Assembly: GCF_018882125.1 (NCBI RefSeq) | Contig: NZ_JACVOZ010000002.1 | Location: forward strand, 558,001-622,000 | DNA: 64,000 nucleotides | Reading direction: 5' to 3' | From: Polynucleobacter sp. AP-Melu-500A-A1 | GTDB taxonomy: Bacteria > Pseudomonadota > Gammaproteobacteria > Burkholderiales > Burkholderiaceae | Shown: piece by piece, positions 17,319 to 26,842 of the stretch | Numbering within the stretch: the stretch's first letter is position 1 | Layout: each line of letters begins with the position of its first letter | The notes under the pieces: model-generated | Seen by the model: the letters and a program-made list of their open reading frames with translations, nothing else | The model's database searches: none | What the model was told of the DNA's origin: nothing | Program-made: the position numbers and the translations under genes

Positions 17319-18302
17319 TTAGTCCAACTTAGCGCCTGAGGCTTTTGCTACTGCAGCCCAACGTTTAATATCACCGTTAATAAACTTCGCAAATGCTTCA
17401 CCTGTGAGATTTGGAGTGTCGGAACCGTTATTAGTCCAGATCGTTTTGAGTTCAGGAGTATTAATTGCCTTTTGGACTTCAGCAGTCATCTTATCTACGA
17501 TGGGCTGTGGAGTACCCTTCGGAGCAAATAAGCCATACCAAGTAGAAACTTCATAACCCACTAAGCCTGCCTCAGCCGCAGTGGGGACATTTGGGAAGCC
17601 AGGAGCACGCTTTTGTGAAGCAACTGCCAAAGCAACAATCGAGCCATTCTTAATCTGAGCAGCCGAAGAACCCAAACCATCAAACTCAATATCTACTTGG
17701 CCAGCAATCAGATCTTGCATCGCAGGGCCGGCACCACGATAGGGGATATGGGTAATAAAGGTTTTAGTCAACATCTTAAATTGCTCACCAGCTAAATGGT
17801 GAGATGAACCATTGCCAGCGGAAGCGTAATTAAACTTACCTGGATTCTTTTTCAGCAAGGCAATGAATTCTTTTAAATCCTTCACCTGAACATTTTTTGG
17901 ATTGACTACGATTACTTGTGGTGGTGTTGCAACCATGGCTACTGGAATGAAACTCTTCTCAATGTCGTAATCCAAATTTGGATACATTGCAGGCGCAATA
18001 GCATGGTGGGCCGCGCCCATGAAAAAGGTATAACCATCTGGAGCAGCCTTGGCTGCAATGGAGGCGCCTAGAGTGCCGCCTGCCCCGCCACGATTATCAA
18101 TAATGATTTGCTTACCTAGCTGCTTTGTTAGCTGTGCTGCTAAAGGTCTAGCGAAAGCATCAGTACCACCACCGGCTGGGAATGGCACAACAAAAGTAAT
18201 AGGCTTGCTAGGCCATTCTTGGGCTATAACAGCCAAAGGTGCAGCGCATATCAAAAATAATACTTTTTTTAACACTCTATTCAAAGTGGATTGCTTAGTC
18301 AT
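17319..18302 (-). CDS. Bug/TctC-type tricarboxylate transporter binding protein
   Basis: This 327-residue periplasmic solute-binding protein has a signal peptide at about 1-27 (LICAAPLAVIAQ). The family motifs follow: WPSKPITFVVPFPAGGGTDAFAR, DNRGGAGGTLGA and APDGYTFF. A strong GGAGGAG ribosome binding site lies inside the first codons of a longer frame, which places the start at the ATG ending at 18302 (MTKQSTLN). It sits between matB and the malonyl-CoA decarboxylase gene, so malonate or a related dicarboxylate is the likely ligand. No TctA or TctB membrane partner is present, as is common for the expanded Bug family. Confidence 0.85.
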   Translation of the reverse strand: MTKQSTLNRVLKKVLFLICAAPLAVIAQEWPSKPITFVVPFPAGGGTDAFARPLAAQLTKQLGKQIIIDNRGGAGGTLGASIAAKAAPDGYTFFMGAAHHAIAPAMYPNLDYDIEKSFIPVAMVATPPQVIVVNPKNVQVKDLKEFIALLKKNPGKFNYASAGNGSSHHLAGEQFKMLTKTFITHIPYRGAGPAMQDLIAGQVDIEFDGLGSSAAQIKNGSIVALAVASQKRAPGFPNVPTAAEAGLVGYEVSTWYGLFAPKGTPQPIVDKMTAEVQKAINTPELKTIWTNNGSDTPNLTGEAFAKFINGDIKRWAAVAKASGAKLD

Positions 18303-18423
18303 CACTGTCTCCTCCATTTGCCATTTTTCTTGGCTTGTTTATTTAGTACCTATTAGCTAGTTTGACGCCTACGGTGCTTATTTTACGACCCCTCAAGCCA
18401 ATTACACTACTTTGATTACCCAT

Positions 18424-19728
18424 TTATAGCGTCATTAAGCGCCCTACCGCACGGGAATAATCAATTTGGCCCTGCGTAAAACGCTCATGATTCTCTTCAA
18501 CCGAAGAAAGATCATATAAATAGTTCACCATTATTGAGGCAGACTGGCGCAATCCTTTACGAGAAAGATCCCCCGCCCAATTGATTTGGTGCAATCTTGC
18601 GCCATTGCCCAGATGGAACTTCGCTACAGGATTACCATTTCTGTTTGCTGAGCCCAATCCTAAATAAATACTTGCTAGGCATAGCAATGCTGATTTTTCT
18701 CTCTCAGTCGCATTATCTGGATGCCAACCAGCGCCTAAGCGCTCAGTCCAAGAGCGGTTGGCTAAGCCCAAAATTTCGAGTGCCTGCTCTCGAGCGGTCC
18801 GAATTGCAGGCTTTAATTGCACACTCGACTTCTCATTGGCAATATCTGCACCCGCAGCAATCCAATCAACAAATCCTGGAATTGGAGATAAGGTTACAAA
18901 TGTTTTCAGGCTAGGGAACTCAGCTTGTAACTGTTCAGCAACTCTTTTGATTAAGAAATTGCCCATCGATACACCGCGAAGACCAGGCTCACAGTTGCTA
19001 ATGGAATAAAACGCAGCCACTTTGTAATGAGATGTTTGATGCATTGTTTCTGCTTTTTTATCCACCAGCGGAGTAATCACTGCGGGAATTTCAGGTAATA
19101 GTGCTACTTCAACAAAAATCAGTGGCTCATTAGGGAGCTGCGGATGAAAGAATGCAAAGCACCGACGATCAGGCTGCAGGCGGCGGCGCAGGTCATCCCA
19201 ACCGTCAATAGCATGTACGGCCTCATGTTTAATGAGTTTTTCGAGTACTTCAGCGGGTGATTTCCAATCAACGCGATGCATTTTTAAGAAGCCGGGGTTA
19301 AACCATGAGGACAGTAAGTGACGCAAATCAAAATCAACCGCCGTTAATTCTGGTAGCTTATCTAATAATTGCAAAAGATCGCGCCGCATCTCGACGAGTG
19401 CGGCAGTACCATTACTAGCCCGATTTAATCTACGAAATAATTCTTGTCTTGGTGGTTCAGTAACACGCTGTAATTTAATGTAATTACGTGCGTTCGCTTC
19501 TGCTGAAAAATGCTGGGCCGCAGTCATTACTGAAACAGGATCAGGATTGAGTTTTTCAAATAAGAAAGTAAAAAATTTGGCGTGTTGATCTTTTGATAAC
19601 TTGCGATAGTTATGAATGACTTCATCAGCCATACTGACGGCATTGGACTCGCCGCGCTCAGAAATAAGGCGGTTTACCGCACCAGTGAGGCGCGAAAGGT
19701 AGCGGGCTTTGGCAAGCTTTTCAAGCAT
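18424..19728 (-). CDS. mcd: Malonyl-CoA decarboxylase
   Basis: This 434-residue protein has the full malonyl-CoA decarboxylase layout: an N-terminal helical domain (about 70-150) and a C-terminal acetyltransferase-like domain. The catalytic region reads KVAAFYSISNCEPGLRGVSMGNFLIKR and ends in LSPIPGFVDW. It converts malonyl-CoA to acetyl-CoA and CO2. Together with matB downstream it makes a two-step malonate to acetyl-CoA route. The gene is first in the cluster, and a palindrome about 50 bp before its start may be a control site. Confidence 0.92.
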   Translation of the reverse strand: MLEKLAKARYLSRLTGAVNRLISERGESNAVSMADEVIHNYRKLSKDQHAKFFTFLFEKLNPDPVSVMTAAQHFSAEANARNYIKLQRVTEPPRQELFRRLNRASNGTAALVEMRRDLLQLLDKLPELTAVDFDLRHLLSSWFNPGFLKMHRVDWKSPAEVLEKLIKHEAVHAIDGWDDLRRRLQPDRRCFAFFHPQLPNEPLIFVEVALLPEIPAVITPLVDKKAETMHQTSHYKVAAFYSISNCEPGLRGVSMGNFLIKRVAEQLQAEFPSLKTFVTLSPIPGFVDWIAAGADIANEKSSVQLKPAIRTAREQALEILGLANRSWTERLGAGWHPDNATEREKSALLCLASIYLGLGSANRNGNPVAKFHLGNGARLHQINWAGDLSRKGLRQSASIMVNYLYDLSSVEENHERFTQGQIDYSRAVGRLMTL

Positions 19729-19774
19729 GTATTTCTTTCAAAGAGAGGCACTCAATAGCGTGATGACTGCATGT

Positions 19775-19792
19775 ATTCCTTAACCAAGGAAT
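19775..19792. promoter_or_regulatory. Palindrome upstream of malonate genes
   Basis: ATTCCTT-AACC-AAGGAAT is a perfect 7-bp inverted repeat located 47-64 bp upstream of the malonyl-CoA decarboxylase start. There is no U-run on either strand, so an operator is more likely than a terminator. No dedicated regulator gene (such as a GntR-type MatR) is adjacent. Confidence 0.35.
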
Positions 19793-19881
19793 GATAGCGA
19801 TAGTTTAAAAAGCTTGCTGAACCAGCTTATATATGGACAAGAGCATCATTTATAAAAGCAAATGGCTTCTATTGCCTAAAA

Positions 19882-20670
19882 TTAAGCTGATTTGGATTTA
19901 AATGCCGTCATGAGATAGATGCCAAAAATGATCATTGGCACACATAACCATTGCCCCATCGAAAGACCAAGACCTAGCAAGCCCAAAAAGGCATCGGGCT
20001 CGCGAGCATATTCCGCCAAGAAGCGACAGACTCCATAACCAAGTAAGAACAATCCAGAAACCTGGCCTACACGACGAGGTTTGCTTGAGTAGATCCAGAG
20101 TGCAATACCGAGCAGAATACCTTCACCAAGTAATTGATAAATTTGCGAAGGGTGGCGCGGAATGGAATCCACCAGTGGAAAGACCATCGCCCAAGGTAGA
20201 TCCGTTGGCCTCCCCCAGAGCTCACCATTAATAAAATTTCCAAGGCGACCAAATGCCAACCCGAACGGCACCAATGGAGCAACTAAATCACTCACCACAA
20301 AGAAAGTAGTTTTGCGTTTGCGAGCAAACCAATACAGAGCAAGGAGAACTCCTAAGAGGCCGCCATGAAAAGACATCCCACCTTCCCAAATCTTCAAAAT
20401 ATCAAAGGGGTGAGATAGATAATAGGCTGGCATATAAAACAGGCAATAACCCATTCGTCCACCGAACACTACTCCCAAAACACCTGCAAATAAAAGATCT
20501 TCAAGATCCTTATAAGTCCACCCCAGCGCTTGATAACGTGGCGCCCGAATTCGTAAACGACCTAATAATAAAAATTGTGCAAAGGCCATGAGATACATCA
20601 AGCCATACCAATGAATTGCAAAGGAACCTAGACGAATAGCCGCCGGATCAATCTGAGGATGAATTAGCAT
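19882..20670 (-). CDS. lgt: Prolipoprotein diacylglyceryl transferase
   Basis: This 262-residue inner-membrane enzyme has seven predicted helices. It attaches diacylglycerol from phosphatidylglycerol to the lipobox cysteine of prolipoproteins. Key motifs are [11 protein letters not shown] (the essential His), [21 protein letters not shown], and the Lgt signature [25 protein letters not shown]. Near the end [13 protein letters not shown] is followed by [15 protein letters not shown]. It lies 2 bp after holC and is probably co-transcribed with pepA and holC. Confidence 0.95.
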   Translation of the reverse strand: MLIHPQIDPAAIRLGSFAIHWYGLMYLMAFAQFLLLGRLRIRAPRYQALGWTYKDLEDLLFAGVLGVVFGGRMGYCLFYMPAYYLSHPFDILKIWEGGMSFHGGLLGVLLALYWFARKRKTTFFVVSDLVAPLVPFGLAFGRLGNFINGELWGRPTDLPWAMVFPLVDSIPRHPSQIYQLLGEGILLGIALWIYSSKPRRVGQVSGLFLLGYGVCRFLAEYAREPDAFLGLLGLGLSMGQWLCVPMIIFGIYLMTAFKSKSA

Positions 20671-20672
20671 GA

Positions 20673-21137
20673 TTAGCGCTTGGACTGATCGAAGTTATGC
20701 AGCTCATGACCTAGGTCTCGATAGGCCTTATATCGCTCTCGCCCTGCCAGGCGCTCTGCCTCATTCACTGTTACCACCTCCACAATTCTGGGAAAGCGCA
20801 TAAGTAAAGCAGCAACATCTTGAGGCATAGTCATCCCAATATGAATCATGATATCGGCGTGGGGAATCTGATTTAGGGCGATAGCAGAAAAATCATCCGT
20901 GAGAACGATGGGGGTTTCAGCTGCAGCTTCGTCATCGATAAAGCAATGCGGCAAAAAATCAGTACTACTAAAAGCCCAAAGTAATTCATCAAGCTTTAGT
21001 AGGTCAGCCTTCTCACCTACCATCACAATATTGCGAACAGCTTGACCGCTCGGAGTCTCACTCCAAATCTTGCGAATTAGACGACAGGCATATTGCAACT
21101 TATCAGCAACATTGCTGTGAAAATCAATGCGAGCCAT
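20673..21137 (-). CDS. holC: DNA polymerase III chi subunit
   Basis: This 154-residue HolC family protein shows [23 protein letters not shown], then the mid-protein [21 protein letters not shown] and the closing [23 protein letters not shown]. Chi links the clamp-loader psi subunit to single-stranded DNA-binding protein. In proteobacteria holC typically follows pepA, as here (pepA stop 30 bp upstream). Confidence 0.9.
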   Translation of the reverse strand: MARIDFHSNVADKLQYACRLIRKIWSETPSGQAVRNIVMVGEKADLLKLDELLWAFSSTDFLPHCFIDDEAAAETPIVLTDDFSAIALNQIPHADIMIHIGMTMPQDVAALLMRFPRIVEVVTVNEAERLAGRERYKAYRDLGHELHNFDQSKR

Positions 21138-21167
21138 GATTAATGTACTAAGCGCCCTATTGGAAAC

Positions 21168-22778
21168 TTAGCTTTGCTCAAGCAAGTAATTGAGGAGTAA
21201 GGGGACTGGTCGGCCGGTTGAGCCCTTAGCAGCACCACTCTTCCAGGCAGTCCCAGCGATATCTAAGTGAGCCCACTTGTATTTTTCTGTAAAGCGAGAA
21301 AGAAAACAAGCCGCAGTCACACTGCCAGCAGGCCTCCCCCCAATATTGGCTACATCAGCAAAATTCGATTTCAGTTGCTCATGGTAAGCCGCATCTAAAG
21401 GCAAGCGCCATACCGTGTCCAAAGAAACTTGACCAGCCTTAGTCAAGGCGCTCACTAAGTCCTCATCATCCGAGAACAAACCACTATGAACATGGCCTAA
21501 AGCAATAATGCAAGCACCCGTTAGGGTAGCCACATCAATGACCGCTTTTGGTTTAAAGCGCTCGACATACGTAAGCGCATCACAAAGAATCAGACGGCCC
21601 TCAGCATCGGTATTCAATATCTCAATCGTCTGACCAGACATACTTTTCACAATATCGCCAGGACGTGTTGCACTACCAGAAGGCATATTTTCACAGCTTG
21701 GCACTACGCCGATAATATTTTTCTTGAGCTTCATGAGGGCAGCAGCATACATCGTACCGATCACAGATGCGGCGCCACACATGTCGTATTTCATCTCATC
21801 CATTGCTTCGCCAGGCTTTAATGAAATACCGCCAGTATCAAAAGTAATCCCTTTACCAACGAGTACTGTGGGAGCTTCACCAGCCTTACCACCTTGATGA
21901 CGCATCACGATAAATTGTGGAGGAGTATCTGAGCCCTGAGTTACCGATAAAAAGGAACCCATACCCAATGCTTCAATTTGCTTACGACCCAAAACCTCAA
22001 CCTTCAGGCTGGTCTTCTTACTCAAGCTCTGCGCTGTTTTACCCAAATAGGTTGGGGTACAGATATTGGGTGGAAGATTACCTAAATCTTTTGCTAGGTT
22101 CATACCCTCGACCATCGCAATACCTTGGATAACCGCATCCTTTAATTGTTTACTACAAGCATTATTACCAGCGAATATCAGATGCTTGAGAGTATCTGCA
22201 TGGTCTTTTACTTTAAATTTCATAGCGGGTTGACGCACACCAAAGCGATAAGCCTGATCGCCAGCATACTGAATCGTCAAACGTACTTCATCAGCAATAA
22301 AGCTTGCGTGATGTGCAAGAGAAAAACTTGGGATAAACCAAAGTGCATTTTCAATTGAGCTACCACTAAGGGCCTTTAATGCTGCGCGGGCAATCTTGGA
22401 GTAAGCGGTCAAACTACGATCGTTCGAGAGATGCAAATCACCTAAGCTAACCAATAAAACCCGTTTTGCTTTTACCCCATTTGCGCTCCAAGATTTTTCA
22501 GCGCGTAATACGCAAACTGAAGCCTGCTTTGCATCAAGATCACCCACTATATTTGCATTACTAATCGAACCACCCAATAGTTGATCTAGCTCTGCTAAAA
22601 GTCCGAGTTTTGCCTTGGCAGCTTTACCGCTTCCAAAGTCTTTCAGGTCTGCCTTGGAATAAGCCAATACCAAGCAATCGGTGGCTTGAGCCAAAAGGGT
22701 GTTGAGGCTAGATTTAAGGGATTTTTGATTCCCCAGCTCAGCTTGGGGGAAAATCTTGGTACTAAAGTGAATTGTCAT
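21168..22778 (-). CDS. pepA: Leucyl aminopeptidase
   Basis: This 536-residue M17 zinc aminopeptidase has an N-terminal macro-like domain (about 1-200). The C-terminal catalytic domain has [29 protein letters not shown] with its metal ligands, and the family signature [16 protein letters not shown]. It ends with the conserved [13 protein letters not shown]. It removes N-terminal residues from peptides as a hexamer, and in E. coli also binds DNA at recombination sites. It is divergent from lptF with 149 bp between the starts, which must contain both promoters. Confidence 0.95.
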   Translation of the reverse strand: MTIHFSTKIFPQAELGNQKSLKSSLNTLLAQATDCLVLAYSKADLKDFGSGKAAKAKLGLLAELDQLLGGSISNANIVGDLDAKQASVCVLRAEKSWSANGVKAKRVLLVSLGDLHLSNDRSLTAYSKIARAALKALSGSSIENALWFIPSFSLAHHASFIADEVRLTIQYAGDQAYRFGVRQPAMKFKVKDHADTLKHLIFAGNNACSKQLKDAVIQGIAMVEGMNLAKDLGNLPPNICTPTYLGKTAQSLSKKTSLKVEVLGRKQIEALGMGSFLSVTQGSDTPPQFIVMRHQGGKAGEAPTVLVGKGITFDTGGISLKPGEAMDEMKYDMCGAASVIGTMYAAALMKLKKNIIGVVPSCENMPSGSATRPGDIVKSMSGQTIEILNTDAEGRLILCDALTYVERFKPKAVIDVATLTGACIIALGHVHSGLFSDDEDLVSALTKAGQVSLDTVWRLPLDAAYHEQLKSNFADVANIGGRPAGSVTAACFLSRFTEKYKWAHLDIAGTAWKSGAAKGSTGRPVPLLLNYLLEQS

Positions 22779-22927
22779 AATTTAATGCGTTATTAATAAG
22801 TAAATTCAAAGGGGTTAAAGGATATTTATCCATTATCCTCCGACATGAAGATCAACATCCGTATAGTCACCAATATAAGCTATTTGCCACCTCCAAATCC
22901 TGCCCAATACCGATCCAATATCCGCCC

Positions 22928-24055
22928 ATGATTTTTAAACAAGCCCTTCGCCGAGAACTCAGTTTTACGACTGGCGGGGTCTTTTTGGTTTTAGTCACCA
23001 TCATGATCACCTCTCTGGTGATTCGTATTTTGGGTTTTGCGGCAAATGGTGCAGTTAACCCTGAAGATGCATTGGTCCTGATTGCTTTGGCAACTTTGGG
23101 CTATTTGGCAGTGCTATTAACAGTCTCTCTATTTGTGGCAACCCTGATTGTCTTGGTACGTTGGTATAAAGACTCTGAAATGATTGTGTGGTTTGCAAGC
23201 GGCTTGAGTGTTACCAGTTTCATCCGCCCTATTCTGCAATTCGCTATCCCCCTCATCATCATCATTGCTTTATTAGCCCTATTTGTTTGGCCTTGGGCAA
23301 ACCGTGAATCCACATTAATCAGTCAGCGCTTCCAACAACGTGATGATGTGTCGATGGTGACTGCTGGGCAATTTAAAGAGTCGGCTAAAGCAGAACGTGT
23401 CTTTTTCATTGAAGAATTAGATGTCGATAAAAGTGAAGTGAAGAATATTTTTGTAGCCGACAATAAAAATGGGCGCTTAAGTATTGCCGTGGCCTCCACT
23501 GGATACATCCAAAATGCCGAGGGCGGCGAGAAGTCCATCGTTCTTCATACTGGCCGTCGATATGAAGGTAACCCAACCGAGCCCAATTTTAGAATTCTGG
23601 AATTTGACGAATACACCACTAAGATCCGCAGTGAAGATGCTATGGCACCTGCGCCACGTGACCGAGAAAAGACCATCACTGAGCTGCTAAATGATCCTAG
23701 TCCCCTTGCGATCAACCCCAATCGTGCCGAGCTCTTATGGCGTATTGGACTGCCGCTGATGGCCTTAGGCTTAGTCTTAATTGCCATACCCCTTGCATAC
23801 GTCAACCCAAGGTTGGGTAGCTATACCGCGATGTTCTATGCAGTATTGATCTATCTGATTTACAGCAATCTACTCAACCTAACGCAAAACTTTGTTGCTC
23901 AAGGGAAGATCGATGTATTTATAGGGGTTTGGCCTATTCATCTATTTGCACTGCTCATTGCTGTTGCGCTGATACGCAATCGAATTAACCCTTCGATTAA
24001 GTGGTGGCGACGCCAGCTTCCTACCTCATATGGAAATCAAAAAGTTCAAAAATGA
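22928..24055 (+). CDS. lptF: LPS export permease LptF
   Basis: This 375-residue protein has three N-terminal and three C-terminal membrane helices flanking a periplasmic beta-jellyroll (about 130-265). It begins MIFKQALRRELSFTTGGVFLVL, typical of LptF. With LptG and LptB it extracts lipopolysaccharide from the inner membrane. The stop codon overlaps the lptG start (ATGA). Confidence 0.95.
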   Translation: MIFKQALRRELSFTTGGVFLVLVTIMITSLVIRILGFAANGAVNPEDALVLIALATLGYLAVLLTVSLFVATLIVLVRWYKDSEMIVWFASGLSVTSFIRPILQFAIPLIIIIALLALFVWPWANRESTLISQRFQQRDDVSMVTAGQFKESAKAERVFFIEELDVDKSEVKNIFVADNKNGRLSIAVASTGYIQNAEGGEKSIVLHTGRRYEGNPTEPNFRILEFDEYTTKIRSEDAMAPAPRDREKTITELLNDPSPLAINPNRAELLWRIGLPLMALGLVLIAIPLAYVNPRLGSYTAMFYAVLIYLIYSNLLNLTQNFVAQGKIDVFIGVWPIHLFALLIAVALIRNRINPSIKWWRRQLPTSYGNQKVQK

Positions 24056-25206
24056 AGCTAATTTTTCCCTATATTTTTGAGCGCTATTTAGCTAAGCAGA
24101 TTTATGCGGCTTTTGGATTTATCCTATTTGCTCTGGTTGCCCTATTTCTATTCTTTGATATTTTGAGTGAACTCGGCTCAGTTCAAGGTCAATACACTTT
24201 GCCGCTAGCCCTATTACATGTATTACTTAAAGCACCAAGCCGTATCTCTGAGATCATTCCTATAGCCAGCCTAATTGGCAGTATTTATGTCTTTGCAATG
24301 CTGGCAAGTCAATCCGAATTTACGATTTTACGTATTGCTGGCTTAGATGTTAAGAGGGGCTTACTTACACTTGCCAAAATTGCCATCCCGTTGATCATTC
24401 TGACTCTAATCATGAGTGAATGGCTAGGCCCCTACTCGGAAGCCAAGTCTGATCAAATTCGGATGAAGGCCTTAGGCTCTTCTTTCTCCTCGCAATTTAG
24501 AACAGGTGTTTGGGTCAAAGATCGCCTACGTGATGAAGATGGCAGTGGTCCTGTTCGCCCAGGCGTGCGCTATGTCAACGTTGGAAAAATTGATAAAGAC
24601 AATGAAATCCGTAATATCCGAATGTATGAGTTTGATGATGTCTTTCACCTCCTCTCTATCAGAACTGCAGTATCAGGACTCTTTGACCAATCAGGAACCT
24701 GGGTTCTCAATGATGTTACCGAAACCCGCTTTAAAGAAACAAAGCAGTCCGATCCTTTAAATCCTGTTTTCGCCTCGCAAACCTTAAAACATCCAACCGT
24801 CACCTTAATGTCCGAAGTTACTCCTCAAATTCTGAATGTGCTGCTCATTAGCCCGGAAAAAATGTCCATTGTTAGCCTAGGACGCTTCATTGCACACTTA
24901 CGCGAAAACAAACAAGATGCACAGCGTCACTCGATCGCCTTTTGGAAAAAAGTGGTGTACCCCTTTATTATTTTTGTCATGTTGACCTTGGCTTTGCCAT
25001 TTGCCTACCTCAAGGTTCGCGCTGGTAGCGTTGGCATTAAAGTATTTGGCGGGATCATGCTGGGGATGAGTTTTCAACTCTTTAACTCGCTTTTCTCAAA
25101 CGTGGGCTTACTGGGGTCCTGGCCAGCATTGCTCACCGCACTCCTACCGCCACTGCTCTACTTCTTGTTGGCCTTAGCAGGCTTGCGCTGGGTTTCTAAG
25201 GCTTAA
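24052..25206 (+). CDS. lptG: LPS export permease LptG
   Basis: This 384-residue partner of LptF has the same six-helix and periplasmic-domain design. It starts MKLIFPYIFERYLAKQIYAAF. An in-frame GTG lies 51 bp upstream, but the ATG that overlaps the lptF stop by 3 bases matches the family N-terminus and is preferred. Conserved features include LLHVLLKAPSRISEIIPIASLIGS in the coupling region and FKETKQ-containing jellyroll strands. It is the last gene of the lptFG pair. Confidence 0.95.
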   Translation: MKLIFPYIFERYLAKQIYAAFGFILFALVALFLFFDILSELGSVQGQYTLPLALLHVLLKAPSRISEIIPIASLIGSIYVFAMLASQSEFTILRIAGLDVKRGLLTLAKIAIPLIILTLIMSEWLGPYSEAKSDQIRMKALGSSFSSQFRTGVWVKDRLRDEDGSGPVRPGVRYVNVGKIDKDNEIRNIRMYEFDDVFHLLSIRTAVSGLFDQSGTWVLNDVTETRFKETKQSDPLNPVFASQTLKHPTVTLMSEVTPQILNVLLISPEKMSIVSLGRFIAHLRENKQDAQRHSIAFWKKVVYPFIIFVMLTLALPFAYLKVRAGSVGIKVFGGIMLGMSFQLFNSLFSNVGLLGSWPALLTALLPPLLYFLLALAGLRWVSKA

Positions 25207-25235
25207 TACCCAAAAATCATTTAGAATTTCATTTC

Positions 25236-25253
25236 TATATCTTTGTAGATATA
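25236..25253. promoter_or_regulatory. Inverted repeat upstream of the CysB-type gene
   Basis: TATATCT-TTGT-AGATATA is a perfect 7-bp inverted repeat that ends 15 bp before the LysR-type gene start. Its AT-rich, T-rich/A-rich layout fits a LysR-family binding site and autoregulation. It could instead form a weak hairpin after lptG, but there is no U-run. Confidence 0.4.
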
Positions 25254-25268
25254 TGGATAGGAATCCTC

Positions 25269-26210
25269 ATGAATCTGCACCAATTTCGTTTTGTCCGGGA
25301 AGCCGTTCGTCAAAACTTCAACCTCACTACTGCTGCCAAGGCACTATTTACTTCTCAACCAGGGGTTTCAAAAGCCATCATTGAACTTGAAGATGAATTA
25401 GGCGTTGAAATCTTTCGCCGCCACGGGAAACGAATCCGATCCCTGACTGAGCCTGGGAAACGGATTTTGAGTTCGATTGAGCGCATTCTGGATGAGGTTG
25501 AAACACTCAGGCGTGTTGGCAAAGACTTTGCTAGTCAAGACCAAGGCAACTTTGTCATTGCTACAACCCACACCCAAGCGCGTTATGCTTTACCGAAAGT
25601 GCTTACTGAATTTACAAAGCGCTTCCCAAAGGTACGGGTGAGTATTCAACAGGGAAGTCCAGGACAAATTGCCGAGTTACTTATTCATGATCGTGCAGAT
25701 ATCGCTATTGCCACTGAAGGTATTGCCAATACCCCTGGAGTGTTGGCATTACCAGGATTTCAATGGCAGCATGTACTCATGGTGCCATTGAGTCACCCCC
25801 TATTAAATCAAGCAACGGTAACGCTTGAAGAGATTGCTAAATACCCCATCATTACTTACGACCGGGCTTTTGCAGGACGCAGCAAGATTGATGCTGCTTT
25901 TGCACAACGTAGCTTGAGTCCTGACATCATCTTAGAAGCAATTGATGCTGACGTGATTAAAACCTATGTGGAAGTTGGCATGGGTGTAGGTATCGTCGCG
26001 GGCATGGCCTACGATGCAGATAAAGACCGCAATCTCAAAGTGATTCCTGTGGGCCACTTGTTCGGCAATAACGTGACTCACCTTGGTGTAAAGCAAGGCG
26101 CTTATCTACGCTCTTTTGTTTACACCTTTATTGAGCTCTTCTCTCCAACGCTGACCAAGAAAATTGTCGAGCAGGCAATGACTAGCGGATCAGAGACTTA
26201 CGAAATTTAG
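25269..26210 (+). CDS. cysB: CysB-type LysR transcriptional regulator
   Basis: This 313-residue LysR regulator is of the CysB/Cbl group. The HTH is at about 1-60 (MNLHQFRFVREAVRQNFNLTTAAKALFTSQPGVSKAI). The ligand domain carries TTHTQARYALP and QGSPGQIAELL, residues that bind sulfate, acetylserine or related effectors in CysB. It would control sulfur assimilation or sulfonate use. No cys genes lie in the window, so it acts elsewhere. It stands alone after lptG with its own upstream inverted repeat. The choice between CysB and Cbl is not certain. Confidence 0.85.
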   Translation: MNLHQFRFVREAVRQNFNLTTAAKALFTSQPGVSKAIIELEDELGVEIFRRHGKRIRSLTEPGKRILSSIERILDEVETLRRVGKDFASQDQGNFVIATTHTQARYALPKVLTEFTKRFPKVRVSIQQGSPGQIAELLIHDRADIAIATEGIANTPGVLALPGFQWQHVLMVPLSHPLLNQATVTLEEIAKYPIITYDRAFAGRSKIDAAFAQRSLSPDIILEAIDADVIKTYVEVGMGVGIVAGMAYDADKDRNLKVIPVGHLFGNNVTHLGVKQGAYLRSFVYTFIELFSPTLTKKIVEQAMTSGSETYEI

Positions 26211-26330
26211 GACTTGGACATTCATCCATAGCCCTAGCTGTCATCGTATTGGGATCTTGGCAGAAGAATTATTAGTCTCAGAAAAGCAAACTTCCGGGAT
26301 AATATTAAATATGAAGAAGAAATTAATTAG
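26211..26330 (+). pseudogene. Decayed BrnT-type toxin, C-terminal remnant
   Basis: A forward frame ending with the TAG at 26328-26330 reads YWDLGRRIISLRKANFRDN, then IKYEEEIN. This is the characteristic C-terminus of BrnT toxins (RIISxRKAN, then xxYE). Directly upstream in another frame the residues LGLGHSSIALAVIV look like the preceding BrnT strand, so the remnant is frameshifted near 26246 and cut off at the LysR stop codon. No start codon or N-terminal half remains. It overlaps the start of the antitoxin-like gene by 20 bp, as intact brnT-brnA pairs often do. The match was made by eye. Confidence 0.6.
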
Positions 26331-26508
26331 GCCCACTGCAAAAGAAGATGCAACAATTACCAAGGCCGCAAACTCTGATCCGGATTCTCGTCCATTTACT
26401 GATAAGCAATGGGCTAAAGTAAAGCCAAATTTAATTCGTGGTCGCGATAAACTGTTAGGTAGTGGCACCAAAGAACAGGTCACCCAAAAATTGATAGTGA
26501 CACGCTAA
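26311..26508 (+). pseudogene. Truncated BrnA-type antitoxin
   Basis: These 65 codons start at ATG 26311. The product KKKLIRPTAKEDATITKAAN, then SDPDSRPFTDKQWAKVKPNLIRGRDKLL, then KEQVTQKLIVTR resembles the N-terminal half of BrnA/COG3514 antitoxins (T.EEDAAI..A...DPDT.ELTD..W..., RGRP, KEQVT). The frame stops just where the DNA-binding ribbon and the following helices should be, so the C-terminal DNA-binding module is missing. The upstream overlapping brnT remnant supports a dead toxin-antitoxin locus. It could still be expressed as a small protein. Confidence 0.6.
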
Positions 26509-26570
26509 TATTTTATAAATCCAGAGTCGCTGTCTATAAGACCTAGTATTACCAAGCTTAGCTTGAATTA

Positions 26571-26594
26571 AAAAGAATATGCCCTGCACGGGCA
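26571..26594 (-). terminator. Terminator of tRNA-Leu
   Basis: TGCCC-TGCAC-GGGCA (26580-26594) forms a 5-bp GC-rich stem. On the minus strand it is followed by TATTCTTTTT. It lies 11 bp beyond the 3' end of the minus-strand tRNA-Leu gene. Confidence 0.65.
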
Positions 26595-26605
26595 GTATTA
26601 AATAT

Positions 26606-26690
26606 TGGTGCCTCGGGGCGGACTCGAACCGCCACGCCTTGCGGCACCGGATTTTGAGTCCGGCACGTCTACCAATTCCATCACCGAGGC
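26606..26690 (-). tRNA. tRNA-Leu (anticodon CAA)
   Basis: This 85-nt class II tRNA on the minus strand starts GCCTCGGTGATGGAATTGG and has a short variable arm and encoded CCA. The acceptor arm GCCTCGG pairs with CCGAGGC. The anticodon loop CTCAAAA gives CAA, reading UUG. The T arm contains GGTTCGAGTCC. The decayed brnTA locus lies about 100 bp beyond its 3' end. Confidence 0.97.
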
Positions 26691-26842
26691 AGGTGTTTGC
26701 AGTGGAAATTCTGCTAACTTGATTGCTTTGTTACTGTTAAGACTTGAGAGTGTAACAAAAATTGGGTAATGATCCCCTACCTTGGTGCCAGAACCCCTTA
26801 AAATGAGGTCTTGTAGCCAAATTACTAAAAGGACTTACCCGC

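Noticed and set aside
24001..24051. Upstream GTG start for lptG
   Set aside because: The ATG overlapping the lptF stop gives the normal LptG N-terminus.
26241..26483. Minus-strand 80-codon frame opposite the BrnA-like gene
   Set aside because: The forward strand carries the recognisable BrnT and BrnA residues. The reverse frame has none.
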